64,000 nucleotides of DNA from an uncultured SAR86 cluster bacterium (GTDB lineage: Bacteria > Pseudomonadota > Gammaproteobacteria > Magnimaribacterales > D2472), in assembly GCA_902541175.1 (NCBI GenBank), contig CACBPP010000001.1, forward strand, positions 198,923-262,922. Direction: 5' to 3'. The notes under the pieces were generated by a model that did not search any database, was not told the DNA's origin, and was given only the letters and a program-made list of their open reading frames with translations. Position 1 is the first letter of the stretch. Each line of letters begins with the position of its first letter. The translations under genes were made by a program, and so were the position numbers. Of the stretch, positions 1-5,543 are shown piece by piece.

Positions 1-400
1 CAAAGAGTTTATTCATTACAATTTCTTCTGGAATGATTTGAAATTTTGTTATGTAGCCAGCAAATAGCATAGTAAGAACAATTCCTCCTATTAAATTAAA
101 TTTGAATGATATTGAAAGAAGAATTAAAACCATCCCTAAATACATTGGGTTTCTTGAATATTTAAAAACTCCTGACACAACCAATGAGGTTGCTTTGTCA
201 ATATTTATAGGATTGATAGTCGTTTCTTGGACTTTAAATGATCTGGCTGCTGATATAAGAGTAAGTGGACCAACTATTATCAGAAATAAACTTAAAACAT
301 TCAAAATTACATTACTAAAGTCAGGGAATAAGGGTTTAGAAAAATAAATTGCTAATCCAAATACTAAAGTAACTATTGGTGGGGGTATCTTATTATTCAT
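1..400 (-). CDS. Isoprenylcysteine/phospholipid methyltransferase-like membrane protein (3' end outside window)
   Basis: The reading frame begins with ATG at 400 on the minus strand and runs off the window start, giving 133 codons. Several hydrophobic segments are followed by a stretch reading SGVFKYSRNPMYLG, the signature of the ICMT/PEMT-type methyltransferases (substrate loop plus SAM-binding region), and then by IPEE, which fits the conserved E-E pair downstream in that family. Enzymes of this fold methylate lipids, prenylcysteines or other membrane substrates; the substrate here cannot be told. It diverges from the cyclase-family gene across an 86-bp gap. The family call is firm; the function is open. 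Confidence 0.75.
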   Translation of the reverse strand, partial: MNNKIPPPIVTLVFGLAIYFSKPLFPDFSNVILNVLSLFLIIVGPLTLISAARSFKVQETTINPINIDKATSLVVSGVFKYSRNPMYLGMVLILLSISFKFNLIGGIVLTMLFAGYITKFQIIPEEIVMNKLF

Positions 401-486
401 ACTATGAATTAAATCATATTTTTTTGTTGCCTTAAATATATTGGTTATTGTGCTTATAATGGTGTTATGAGTTTTTGGAGGTCATA

Positions 487-1425
487 ATGCGTAATTCACT
501 TTTTTATATTTTATTTATTTCCCTCTTTGCGATCTCAGATGATGGTTGCGAAGTTTCTAAATGGGGTAAAGATGACGAGATTGGTGCTGCTAATCTAATT
601 TCAAATGCCAACACACTGGACGCAATTAAGCTTGTTAAAAAAGGTATGTCTCACGGTCTTGGTATTGTTATTGAACCAGGGATGCCAGCATTCCCGCCAA
701 GATATACAGAATTACAAGTGGTCCAACCAAATCAACATTTTGGAAGAGATACAACTGAAGATTTTGGATACGACATTACCTACAACGATGATATTCTGCA
801 AATGTGGATTGGAACAGGACCTCAACTTGATGGATTAGGTCATATTGGTGATAACGATATTTTTTATAACTGTCATAAGGGTGCGGATTTCTCTTTTATA
901 ACTGGCTTAACTAAATTTGGTATTGAAAAAGTGCCTCCGCTAGTTGGTAGAGGCGTAGTAGTAAACATGGCAAAGTATTTCGGAATTGCTGCTATGGAAG
1001 GAGGCCAAGGAATTACAAGAGATGATATAAAAAATGCTGCTAAACAACAAAATATTAAGTTTAAGGATGGAGATATCATTCTCTTTCACACTGGTTGGAC
1101 CGATGCATACCTAAAAAGCTCTCCAGAATTATGGGGAAGTACAATACCTGGAATTACAAATGATGCAGCTGTATATTTATCTTCACTTAATCCCATGGCC
1201 GTTGGGGCTGACACATGGGGATTAGGTGCAGTTCCTCCTGTTGAAGGAGATTTGGTTTACTATGACCATGTCACCCTTATCAAAGAAAATGGTATCTATA
1301 TACTAGAAACTATGAATACTGGTAAATTGGCTGAAAATGATGTTACAGAATTTTTATTTGTCTTAGGCCAGCCAAAGCTTAAAGGCGCTGTTCAAATGAT
1401 TATTAATCCTGTAGCTCTTTGGTAG
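487..1425 (+). CDS. Cyclase-family (kynurenine formamidase-like) hydrolase
   Basis: A 312-residue protein of the cyclase superfamily (PF04199), metal-dependent hydrolases that include kynurenine formamidase. The metal-binding region is seen as GTGPQLDGLGHIG about a third of the way in, a variant of the family HxGTHxDxxxH motif in which the first histidines are replaced. Later family blocks follow (DGDIILFHTGW, then AVGADTWGLGAVP). ATG 487 was chosen over an in-frame TTG at 475 because GGAGGT sits a few bases before the ATG. The N-terminus has about 15 hydrophobic residues and may be a signal peptide, though the following Cys is not in a good lipobox. Substrate unknown. Confidence 0.75.
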   Translation: MRNSLFYILFISLFAISDDGCEVSKWGKDDEIGAANLISNANTLDAIKLVKKGMSHGLGIVIEPGMPAFPPRYTELQVVQPNQHFGRDTTEDFGYDITYNDDILQMWIGTGPQLDGLGHIGDNDIFYNCHKGADFSFITGLTKFGIEKVPPLVGRGVVVNMAKYFGIAAMEGGQGITRDDIKNAAKQQNIKFKDGDIILFHTGWTDAYLKSSPELWGSTIPGITNDAAVYLSSLNPMAVGADTWGLGAVPPVEGDLVYYDHVTLIKENGIYILETMNTGKLAENDVTEFLFVLGQPKLKGAVQMIINPVALW

Positions 1426-1567
1426 ACATAGCAAGAATAAATCTTAATGAAGATTATTAATATTTACTTCTAGATTTGGTATTTACTTGGAGCAGCAGGT
1501 GCACTCACAGCAATCGCAACAATCACACATGCTAGCAGTATACATCATTTAATAGGAGGTGAAAATT

Positions 1568-1948
1568 TTGAAGAATTTGCTAACAAACATTGCTCGAATA
1601 TTCCTTGCACTATACTTTCTGCTTCCTGGAATAGGAAAATTTATTGCATGGGATGATCAAGTTATGCTTATGGAAGCTCATAACATGAAAATGGTTCCGT
1701 TGTTGCTTGCAATTGCCGGAATTATTCAGATCGTTGGAGGCATAAGCTTATTATTAAAAAAATACGTGGTGGTTTGTGCGCTTGGTTTTGCTGTAATGAC
1801 TATTGTAATTAATGTAAATTTGCATGATTTTTGGAATGTTTATGAAGGCATAAATGCTGAACGTGAAGCTCAAAACTTTTTTAAAAATTTAGGAATCTTT
1901 GCTGGTCTTTTATCGCTTGCAGCAATTCATATGGAAGAATCACGTTGA
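1568..1948 (+). CDS. DoxX-family membrane protein
   Basis: A roughly 126-residue protein with four hydrophobic segments and the DoxX-family start (ARIFLALYFLLPGIGKF), then the central GGISLLL and a C-terminal GIFAGLLSLA segment. DoxX proteins are small inner-membrane proteins, some tied to redox or thiosulfate metabolism; no specific role can be read here. The start is taken as TTG 1568, which lies 8 nt after a perfect AGGAGG at 1554-1559. A GTG at 1559 would overlap that ribosome site and is unlikely. It stands alone, with about 130 bp on either side in which no other gene is seen. Confidence 0.7.
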   Translation: MKNLLTNIARIFLALYFLLPGIGKFIAWDDQVMLMEAHNMKMVPLLLAIAGIIQIVGGISLLLKKYVVVCALGFAVMTIVINVNLHDFWNVYEGINAEREAQNFFKNLGIFAGLLSLAAIHMEESR

Positions 1949-2079
1949 TAGTAAGCTTATTTATGTATTGGTGGTTGCTTACAGAATAAATTCAAAAAAG
2001 AACCAAAGAATAGTTCCCCACATTATTGCATTAACGATAATAGATCTAATAAAGCTTTTTACGTGTTGCTGCATTTTCT

Positions 2080-2607
2080 TTATTTATGAATAAATTTAAC
2101 ACTTAGAAAATAGTATATTACAGACAAAAGCAAGGTTATTTGCATTACCATAGGACCGAAATATTCGAACAAAGCAAAAGTGGTTGAGCCTAGAATAAAT
2201 ATGTAACCTATTTCTCTAGCGCTACCCAAATATCCTTCACCGAGAGCTGATTTAAAAATTAAGTAATTAACAGGTAGATAAAGCAGAACTCCAGTAATGG
2301 CGCCTGGACTAAAGTCTAGAAAATAAAGACTGAAAAAAACATGAAAAAAAGCATTAACAACTTGAGTAGTCATTAAAAAATAGAGCAAAATATGAGCGCT
2401 TCCTTTATTTCTTTTAATGGAATGAAGAAATATAAACACTAACATTACAGCTAGAAGTCTTAAAAGAACTTCTTCTGTTGAAAGAGAGTTATTATCTAGA
2501 AAATATGTAAGTCTCCATTCTCTAAAATTAAAAATTATATGCTCTTCAAAATGATGAAGCACATATACAAGAGGACTTAAAATTATTAGATTTCTAAAGT
2601 TTTTCAT
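2080..2607 (-). CDS. HXXEE-domain membrane protein
   Basis: About 175 residues, largely hydrophobic, with the motif HHFEEH at residues 18-23, which defines the HXXEE domain family (PF13787), integral membrane proteins of unknown function. An earlier in-frame ATG at 2631 exists, but ATG 2607 forms an ATGA overlap with the stop of the upstream peptidase gene. That overlap implies translational coupling and a two-gene operon. The acidic and histidine residues could bind a metal, but that is only an inference from the motif. Confidence 0.65.
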   Translation of the reverse strand: MKNFRNLIILSPLVYVLHHFEEHIIFNFREWRLTYFLDNNSLSTEEVLLRLLAVMLVFIFLHSIKRNKGSAHILLYFLMTTQVVNAFFHVFFSLYFLDFSPGAITGVLLYLPVNYLIFKSALGEGYLGSAREIGYIFILGSTTFALFEYFGPMVMQITLLLSVIYYFLSVKFIHK

Positions 2608-3290
2608 CGCCTTAATAAAATAAAAGCCCAACGACCCAGGTTTAAAATATCAGCTAGCGCAGCTGACACATAAGTGAGGGCTGCTGCCCTTAGAACATGA
2701 CTAACGGCTTTTTCATTTGACTGCGACACATAATTCCCTTCCCTTAATATAGGGAGCGCTTTAGAGAAACTTGCATCAAATTCAATAGGCAATGTAAATG
2801 CATGAACCATCATGCGAGCAATAAATCCAGATAGTCCTAGGAAGAGTAATAAAGAAAATGGCATTGGATGGCGCGTAATGATACCAATTACTGGAGATAA
2901 TGAAATAATGGCAACACTCCATCGGGCTACCACATTAACAATAGGTATCATCTTTGTTCTTGTAGCCAAACGTCTATCGCCTTGATGATCCTGAATAGCA
3001 TGTCCAACCTCATGAGCTGCAATAGCTACTGCGGTCAATGATTTTGATTCATAATGCTCTCGTGAAAGTCTAACTTTTTTTTCAATTGGATCATAATGAT
3101 CTCCTAGCTGAGTTATTTCGACCTCAACGTCTTTTAATGAAAACCGCTCAATCAAATGGTTTGCCAGCTCACCTCCAGTACCAGGCATTTCAGGCTTTTC
3201 AGAAGAATACCTGCTCATAACCAGCTTCACCCACAAAGATGGTCCAAATATTATTGCTAATACTATGATTACGCCCAACGCATACGTCAT
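2604..3290 (-). CDS. YugP-type zinc metallopeptidase
   Basis: About 228 residues with an N-terminal membrane segment (residues 4-24), the zinc-peptidase motif HEVGH at 93-97, further hydrophobic segments and a later FDAS near residue 173 that could give the third ligand. This is the layout of PF04298 (YugP/Zn_peptidase_2), membrane-bound peptidases with unknown natural substrates. The start is ATG 3290, preceded by AGGA at a good distance; an upstream ATG at 3353 would add 21 residues without family similarity. It is the first gene left of the oldest-looking glmS tail copy. Confidence 0.78.
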   Translation of the reverse strand: MTYALGVIIVLAIIFGPSLWVKLVMSRYSSEKPEMPGTGGELANHLIERFSLKDVEVEITQLGDHYDPIEKKVRLSREHYESKSLTAVAIAAHEVGHAIQDHQGDRRLATRTKMIPIVNVVARWSVAIISLSPVIGIITRHPMPFSLLLFLGLSGFIARMMVHAFTLPIEFDASFSKALPILREGNYVSQSNEKAVSHVLRAAALTYVSAALADILNLGRWAFILLRR

Positions 3291-3413
3291 GTTTTGTCCT
3301 AGTAAAAAATAATTTTTATTTAAATATGTGTTGATTATAGTTATTTTTAACACATAAAACTTTAAAAAAAGTTCTATTCTTTTGTGATTTTTGATTAACC
3401 GAGAAATCTCTCC

Positions 3414-3434
3414 TTATTCAACTGTGACTGACTT
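3414..3434 (-). repeat. glmS-tail copy R5 (K-S-V-T-V-E-stop)
   Basis: Read on the minus strand this is AAG TCA GTC ACA GTT GAA TAA, encoding K-S-V-T-V-E-stop, the same C-terminal peptide as GlmS, but with no glmS body before it. It shares the AAG TCA GTC start with the tail of the intact glmS. It is the outermost of the five copies, so it may be the original tail displaced by successive insertions. The inverted repeat of cassette E4 starts at the next base, 3435. Confidence 0.85.
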
Positions 3435-3786
3435 GAACAAAACAGAGAATTAGATTTTTTGTTCTGAAATCCTTTATGAAAACTCTGGTAAAACTTTATA
3501 TATTTTTCTTCCACTGCTAATTGTTATATTTTATTTTCTTGCCTTCTGCATCTGTAAACTCTCCAAAACATGCGATTATGAAGTCAGCAAGTGCCCAAAT
3601 GCCCAATCCACCAATTGTAAGTATCATGAAAATACCTGATTGTATTTTTCCGCAATAAAATCTATGAACCCCAAAAACACCTAGGAGAAAACATAATACT
3701 AGCAATAAGAAAAAATTTTTATCACTTGTTTCTGATGTGTTTATCACTTCATTCATTTTCTTCTCCGTTTAATTATCTGTTTTGTT
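3435..3786. mobile_element. Cassette E4 at the glmS hotspot, cargo TM2 gene
   Basis: About 350 bp lying between tail copies R5 and R4. It is bounded by a terminal inverted repeat: GAACAAAACAGAGAATTAGA at 3435-3454 and, inverted, GAACAAAACAGATAATTAAA at 3768-3787, 18 of 20 bases identical. The only gene inside is the TM2-domain gene, on the same strand as glmS. No transposase or integrase is encoded, so any movement would need an enzyme supplied in trans. Confidence 0.7.
3517..3756 (-). CDS. TM2-domain membrane protein
   Basis: A 79-residue protein with two hydrophobic helices separated by a short loop, and the TM2 signature FLGVFGVHRFYCGK followed by a glycine-rich second helix ending WALADFI (PF05154). 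TM2 proteins are small inner-membrane proteins of unknown function. A GGAG ribosome site precedes the ATG. The start is only 30 nt after the stop codon of glmS-tail copy R4, so after insertion behind an intact glmS the gene would have been positioned for read-through transcription. Cargo of cassette E4. Confidence 0.8.
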   Translation of the reverse strand: MNEVINTSETSDKNFFLLLVLCFLLGVFGVHRFYCGKIQSGIFMILTIGGLGIWALADFIIACFGEFTDAEGKKIKYNN

Positions 3787-3804
3787 CTACTCCACCGTCA
3801 CTGA
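3787..3804 (-). repeat. glmS-tail copy R4 (S-V-T-V-E-stop)
   Basis: Minus-strand codons TCA GTG ACG GTG GAG TAG give S-V-T-V-E-stop. Compared with the glmS tail it differs only at third codon positions. It separates cassettes E4 and E3, and both inverted repeats begin at its edges. Confidence 0.85.
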
Positions 3805-3948
3805 ATGTTTTCGTTTGCAGAATAAATTTCTTGTAGAAATTTATATATTTTTTTTCCATATAAAAAATTATACAATAATTTTAATTGTAACCTTTACTTC
3901 TCATATTAAAGATGGTAAGTTTGCGTTACATTTAATTGGAGAATTAAT

Positions 3949-4356
3949 ATGATTGGAGAATTAACACACATAATGGGAGTTTTAACTGGATGGGTTGCTA
4001 TCTTAATGCCAGTACTTCTGATATGGGTTATTTTTTACTACAGTACAAAAAATGATAAAGAGAAATATGCGACTATGGTAGAAATTGCTAAAAATCTAGA
4101 AAACCCTTCTGATGTTGAAGACTTATTAGAAAATTTCAAAGAAAAGAAAAGACCAATAGACTACAGAAGAACTGGTGTCATTACTATATTTATTGGTTTG
4201 GGTTTATTTCTCTTTGGTTTAGTAAATATTGCAATCTTAAAAGGGGTTGGTCTTTTAGTTATATGTATTGGTTTTGGTTCCTTGATTGCTGGTTACATAT
4301 ATCCAAATAACAGTGAAGAAATAGACAAGGCAGTTGAAAAATTTGAAAAGAAATAG
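3949..4356 (+). CDS. DUF6249-like membrane protein
   Basis: A 135-residue protein with a hydrophobic segment near residues 14-32, a charged middle (residues 35-72, with paired Glu/Lys and predicted helix) and two more hydrophobic segments near 75-95 and 98-116. The plan resembles small DUF6249-type membrane proteins, but the match is by overall pattern, not a diagnostic motif. GGAG lies 7 nt before the ATG. It is followed 2 nt later by an XRE regulator, so the two are cotranscribed and may act as a regulator/membrane-effector pair. Confidence 0.55.
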   Translation: MIGELTHIMGVLTGWVAILMPVLLIWVIFYYSTKNDKEKYATMVEIAKNLENPSDVEDLLENFKEKKRPIDYRRTGVITIFIGLGLFLFGLVNIAILKGVGLLVICIGFGSLIAGYIYPNNSEEIDKAVEKFEKK

Positions 4357-4358
4357 TT

Positions 4359-4577
4359 TTGGGTAAAAATCATTACAAACTTCTAAACAATCTTGAGCGA
4401 TTCAGAAAAAAAGCAGGTCTGACTCAACAAGAACTTTCAAATAAAGCAGATGTTTCAAGAAAAAGTATCAATGCTATTGAAAATGGGATTTACGTGCCCT
4501 CAACCGTTCTAGCATTAAAAATATCAAAGATTTTTAATTGTAAAGTTGAAGATTTATTTGAACTGCCTAAGAATTAA
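4359..4577 (+). CDS. XRE/Cro-type small transcriptional regulator
   Basis: A 72-residue protein that is almost entirely one helix-turn-helix domain (LERFRKKAGLTQQELSNKADVSRKSINAIENG, then the LALKISKIFNCKVEDLF helix pair typical of PF01381). It begins with TTG at 4359, two bases after the stop of the membrane-protein gene; no ATG is available before the domain. Likely autoregulates the two-gene unit. Its stop codon at 4575-4577 lies in the right inverted repeat of cassette E3, so the repeat doubles as coding sequence. Confidence 0.8.
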   Translation: MGKNHYKLLNNLERFRKKAGLTQQELSNKADVSRKSINAIENGIYVPSTVLALKISKIFNCKVEDLFELPKN

Positions 4578-4591
4578 TTCTGCAAACGAAA

Positions 4592-4609
4592 CTATTCAAC
4601 CGTCACGAA
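4592..4609 (-). repeat. glmS-tail copy R3 (F-V-T-V-E-stop)
   Basis: Minus-strand codons TTC GTG ACG GTT GAA TAG. The V-T-V-E-stop part is intact with only third-position changes relative to glmS; the preceding Ser codon has become Phe, the only amino-acid change among the five copies. It separates cassettes E3 and E2. Confidence 0.8.
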
Positions 4610-4844
4610 GTGTATAAAGGTGTCTACTTGTTGGTTTATGAAATTTAGTCAGAAAATCAAGGTGCTTCTTTTTCATTATTTTTAATGTAAATTTTTCCAA
4701 AAATTGCAAATAAACCAAATAAACCAATTAACCACCATTTATAGTCACCTGCATTTAATAAAATAATCGTTACTATTGCTGCACCCCAAAATGGTGAATG
4801 GAGAATTTGAATTAATTTACTCATTTTTAATTAGACACCTTTAT
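4610..4844. mobile_element. Cassette E2 at the glmS hotspot, cargo 55-residue membrane protein
   Basis: Only about 235 bp, the smallest unit of the array, between tail copies R3 and R2. Its terminal inverted repeat has an identical 13-bp core, ATAAAGGTGTCTA at 4614-4626 and the same sequence inverted at 4832-4844, with partial matching on either side. The same core recurs at the right end of cassette E1, so E1 and E2 belong to one end-sequence class. Confidence 0.7.
4657..4824 (-). CDS. Small two-helix membrane protein (55 aa)
   Basis: A 55-residue frame from ATG 4824 to TGA 4657, short enough to be missed by common length cut-offs. It reads as an amphipathic start, a hydrophobic helix at about residues 12-24, a short polar turn (NAGDYKWW), a second helix at about 30-46 and a basic/acidic tail KNNEKEAP. 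I do not recognise a family. The start lies 20 nt after the stop of glmS-tail copy R2, and the repeat sequence AAAGGTG may serve as its ribosome site. It fills most of cassette E2, the best argument that it is a real gene. Confidence 0.55.
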   Translation of the reverse strand: MSKLIQILHSPFWGAAIVTIILLNAGDYKWWLIGLFGLFAIFGKIYIKNNEKEAP

Positions 4845-4862
4845 CTATTCCACGGTCACTGA
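4845..4862 (-). repeat. glmS-tail copy R2 (S-V-T-V-E-stop)
   Basis: Minus-strand codons TCA GTG ACC GTG GAA TAG encode S-V-T-V-E-stop; every difference from the true glmS tail is at a third codon position. It separates cassettes E2 and E1. Confidence 0.85.
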
Positions 4863-5522
4863 GTAGATTTAACTGTCTACTTTTAATTTTCTTCAACTTC
4901 CCTTCTCAATTCTGATAATGTTTTACCATTATATGTCCAAAATCTAGGTCCTTGGATCTTCCCCCAATTATAACCTTGTTCATTCATTAAAATTAATGCT
5001 GCACTTGAAAGAGAATGGTCTTGTCCTCGAAAATTAACTCTAGTTTTTGAAGTTACCTCACAAGTAATATTCTCATCTCTTGTAAATTTTAATGTTGTTC
5101 CAGGTTGGATATTTATCATATTAAAATTAAATCTTTCTCTTATTCTTGTCTCATTTTCAAAAGCAACTCTATCTTCTTCAGTTTCAAAATTTTCTTCCTG
5201 TGGGGTTACATCATTACCTGGTATCAAATCGAAAAAATGTATTAATTCTTCCTCAAGAATCTTAAAGAATTCTCTTCTGTTATTAAGTCTTTTGCTATCA
5301 AATGCAGCATGAAGTTTTGTTTCAACAAAATCCATGTCTTCTACCTCTTTTGCATAAATGCATTCAAATGGCAACGGAACTCCTGTGCTGTATAAAGATG
5401 ATAGTCTTTGCTCAAGATTGGTGGTTTTGCCTATTTTTACCAAATCTGGCATTGCGGGGTTTGTTAAAACGTAAATTATTCCTTTTGACATTATTTTATC
5501 TATATAAAGTAGACACCTTTAT
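4863..5522. mobile_element. Cassette E1 at the glmS hotspot, cargo GIY-YIG/RAMA nuclease
   Basis: About 660 bp directly behind glmS, ending at tail copy R2. Imperfect terminal inverted repeats lie at 4861-4881 and 5508-5528, 17 of 21 bases identical. They share GAGTAGAT at the outer edge and GTCTACT at the inner edge, with a diverged middle. The right end carries the same ATAAAGGTGTCTA core as cassette E2. The nuclease gene takes up 609 bp of the unit. Being next to glmS, it should be the most recent insertion. Confidence 0.7.
4883..5491 (-). CDS. GIY-YIG nuclease (T5orf172/MUG113 type) with C-terminal RAMA-like domain
   Basis: A 202-residue protein. Residues 5-90 form a GIY-YIG fold of the T5orf172/MUG113 subgroup: GIIYVLTNPAMPDLVKIGKT, then LEQRLSSLYSTGVPLPF and a later Glu-containing helix (FVETKLHAAF). 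The C-terminal 60 residues (VNFRGQDHSLSSAA, then a conserved W and a final LRREVEEN) resemble the RAMA domain found with restriction and DNA-modification proteins. The middle is acidic and variable. Such nucleases occur in phage-defence loci and mobile elements; which applies here is not shown. It starts 31 nt after the glmS stop, on the same strand, and is the cargo of cassette E1. Confidence 0.75.
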   Translation of the reverse strand: MSKGIIYVLTNPAMPDLVKIGKTTNLEQRLSSLYSTGVPLPFECIYAKEVEDMDFVETKLHAAFDSKRLNNRREFFKILEEELIHFFDLIPGNDVTPQEENFETEEDRVAFENETRIRERFNFNMINIQPGTTLKFTRDENITCEVTSKTRVNFRGQDHSLSSAALILMNEQGYNWGKIQGPRFWTYNGKTLSELRREVEEN

Positions 5523-5543
5523 CTACTCTACAGTGACTGACTT
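5523..5543 (-). repeat. Native glmS tail R1 (K-S-V-T-V-E-stop), insertion hotspot
   Basis: The last codons of the intact glmS, AAG TCA GTC ACT GTA GAG TAG. This is the region that holds attTn7 in other bacteria (the TnsD protein reads the glmS 3' end). Here four other copies of the same peptide-coding end lie downstream at 4845, 4592, 3787 and 3414, each separated by a cassette with inverted-repeat ends. Confidence 0.85.

Larger units (their letters stand above)
3805..4591. mobile_element. Cassette E3 at the glmS hotspot, cargo DUF6249-like plus XRE
   Basis: About 790 bp between tail copies R4 and R3. The inverted repeat lies at 3803-3828 and 4572-4597, 23 of 26 bases identical, with a shared core TTTCGTTTGCAGAAT. 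Both genes inside run opposite to glmS, with about 140 bp of AT-rich leader after the left repeat. That leader holds an AT-only hairpin at 3824-3842 (7-bp arms, 5-nt loop) followed by a T-run. The stop codon of the XRE gene lies inside the right repeat, so the cargo is packed right to the end. Confidence 0.7.

Noticed and set aside
102-347. Open frame of 81 codons on the plus strand at the window start
   Set aside because: It is antisense to the ICMT-like methyltransferase, whose minus-strand frame has the clear RNPMYLG motif and several membrane helices.
1474-1640. Open stretch reading as a hydrophobic peptide (YLLGAAGALTAIATITHAS) before the DoxX gene
   Set aside because: There is no start codon or ribosome site for it, it runs into the DoxX gene in another frame, and I recognise no family. 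It may be a decayed gene fragment, but that cannot be supported.
1899-2093. Plus-strand frame of 64 codons after the DoxX gene
   Set aside because: It starts inside the DoxX gene in another frame and shows no domain or good ribosome site.
3354-3413. A fifth cassette to the left of tail R5
   Set aside because: The sequence left of R5 (with GAGAAATCTC) could be a repeat end, but no inverted partner was found in the window.
3414-5543. Ordinary Tn7-like insertion at glmS
   Set aside because: No tnsA, tnsB, tnsC or tnsD gene is present, the end sequences are not Tn7-like, insertion is at the stop codon rather than about 25 bp beyond it, and the tail itself is repeated, which Tn7 does not cause.
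3414-5543. Integron cassette array
   Set aside because: No attC-like foldable sites and no integron integrase; the boundaries are glmS tails with linear inverted repeats. The xerC gene at 59914 is the housekeeping type.
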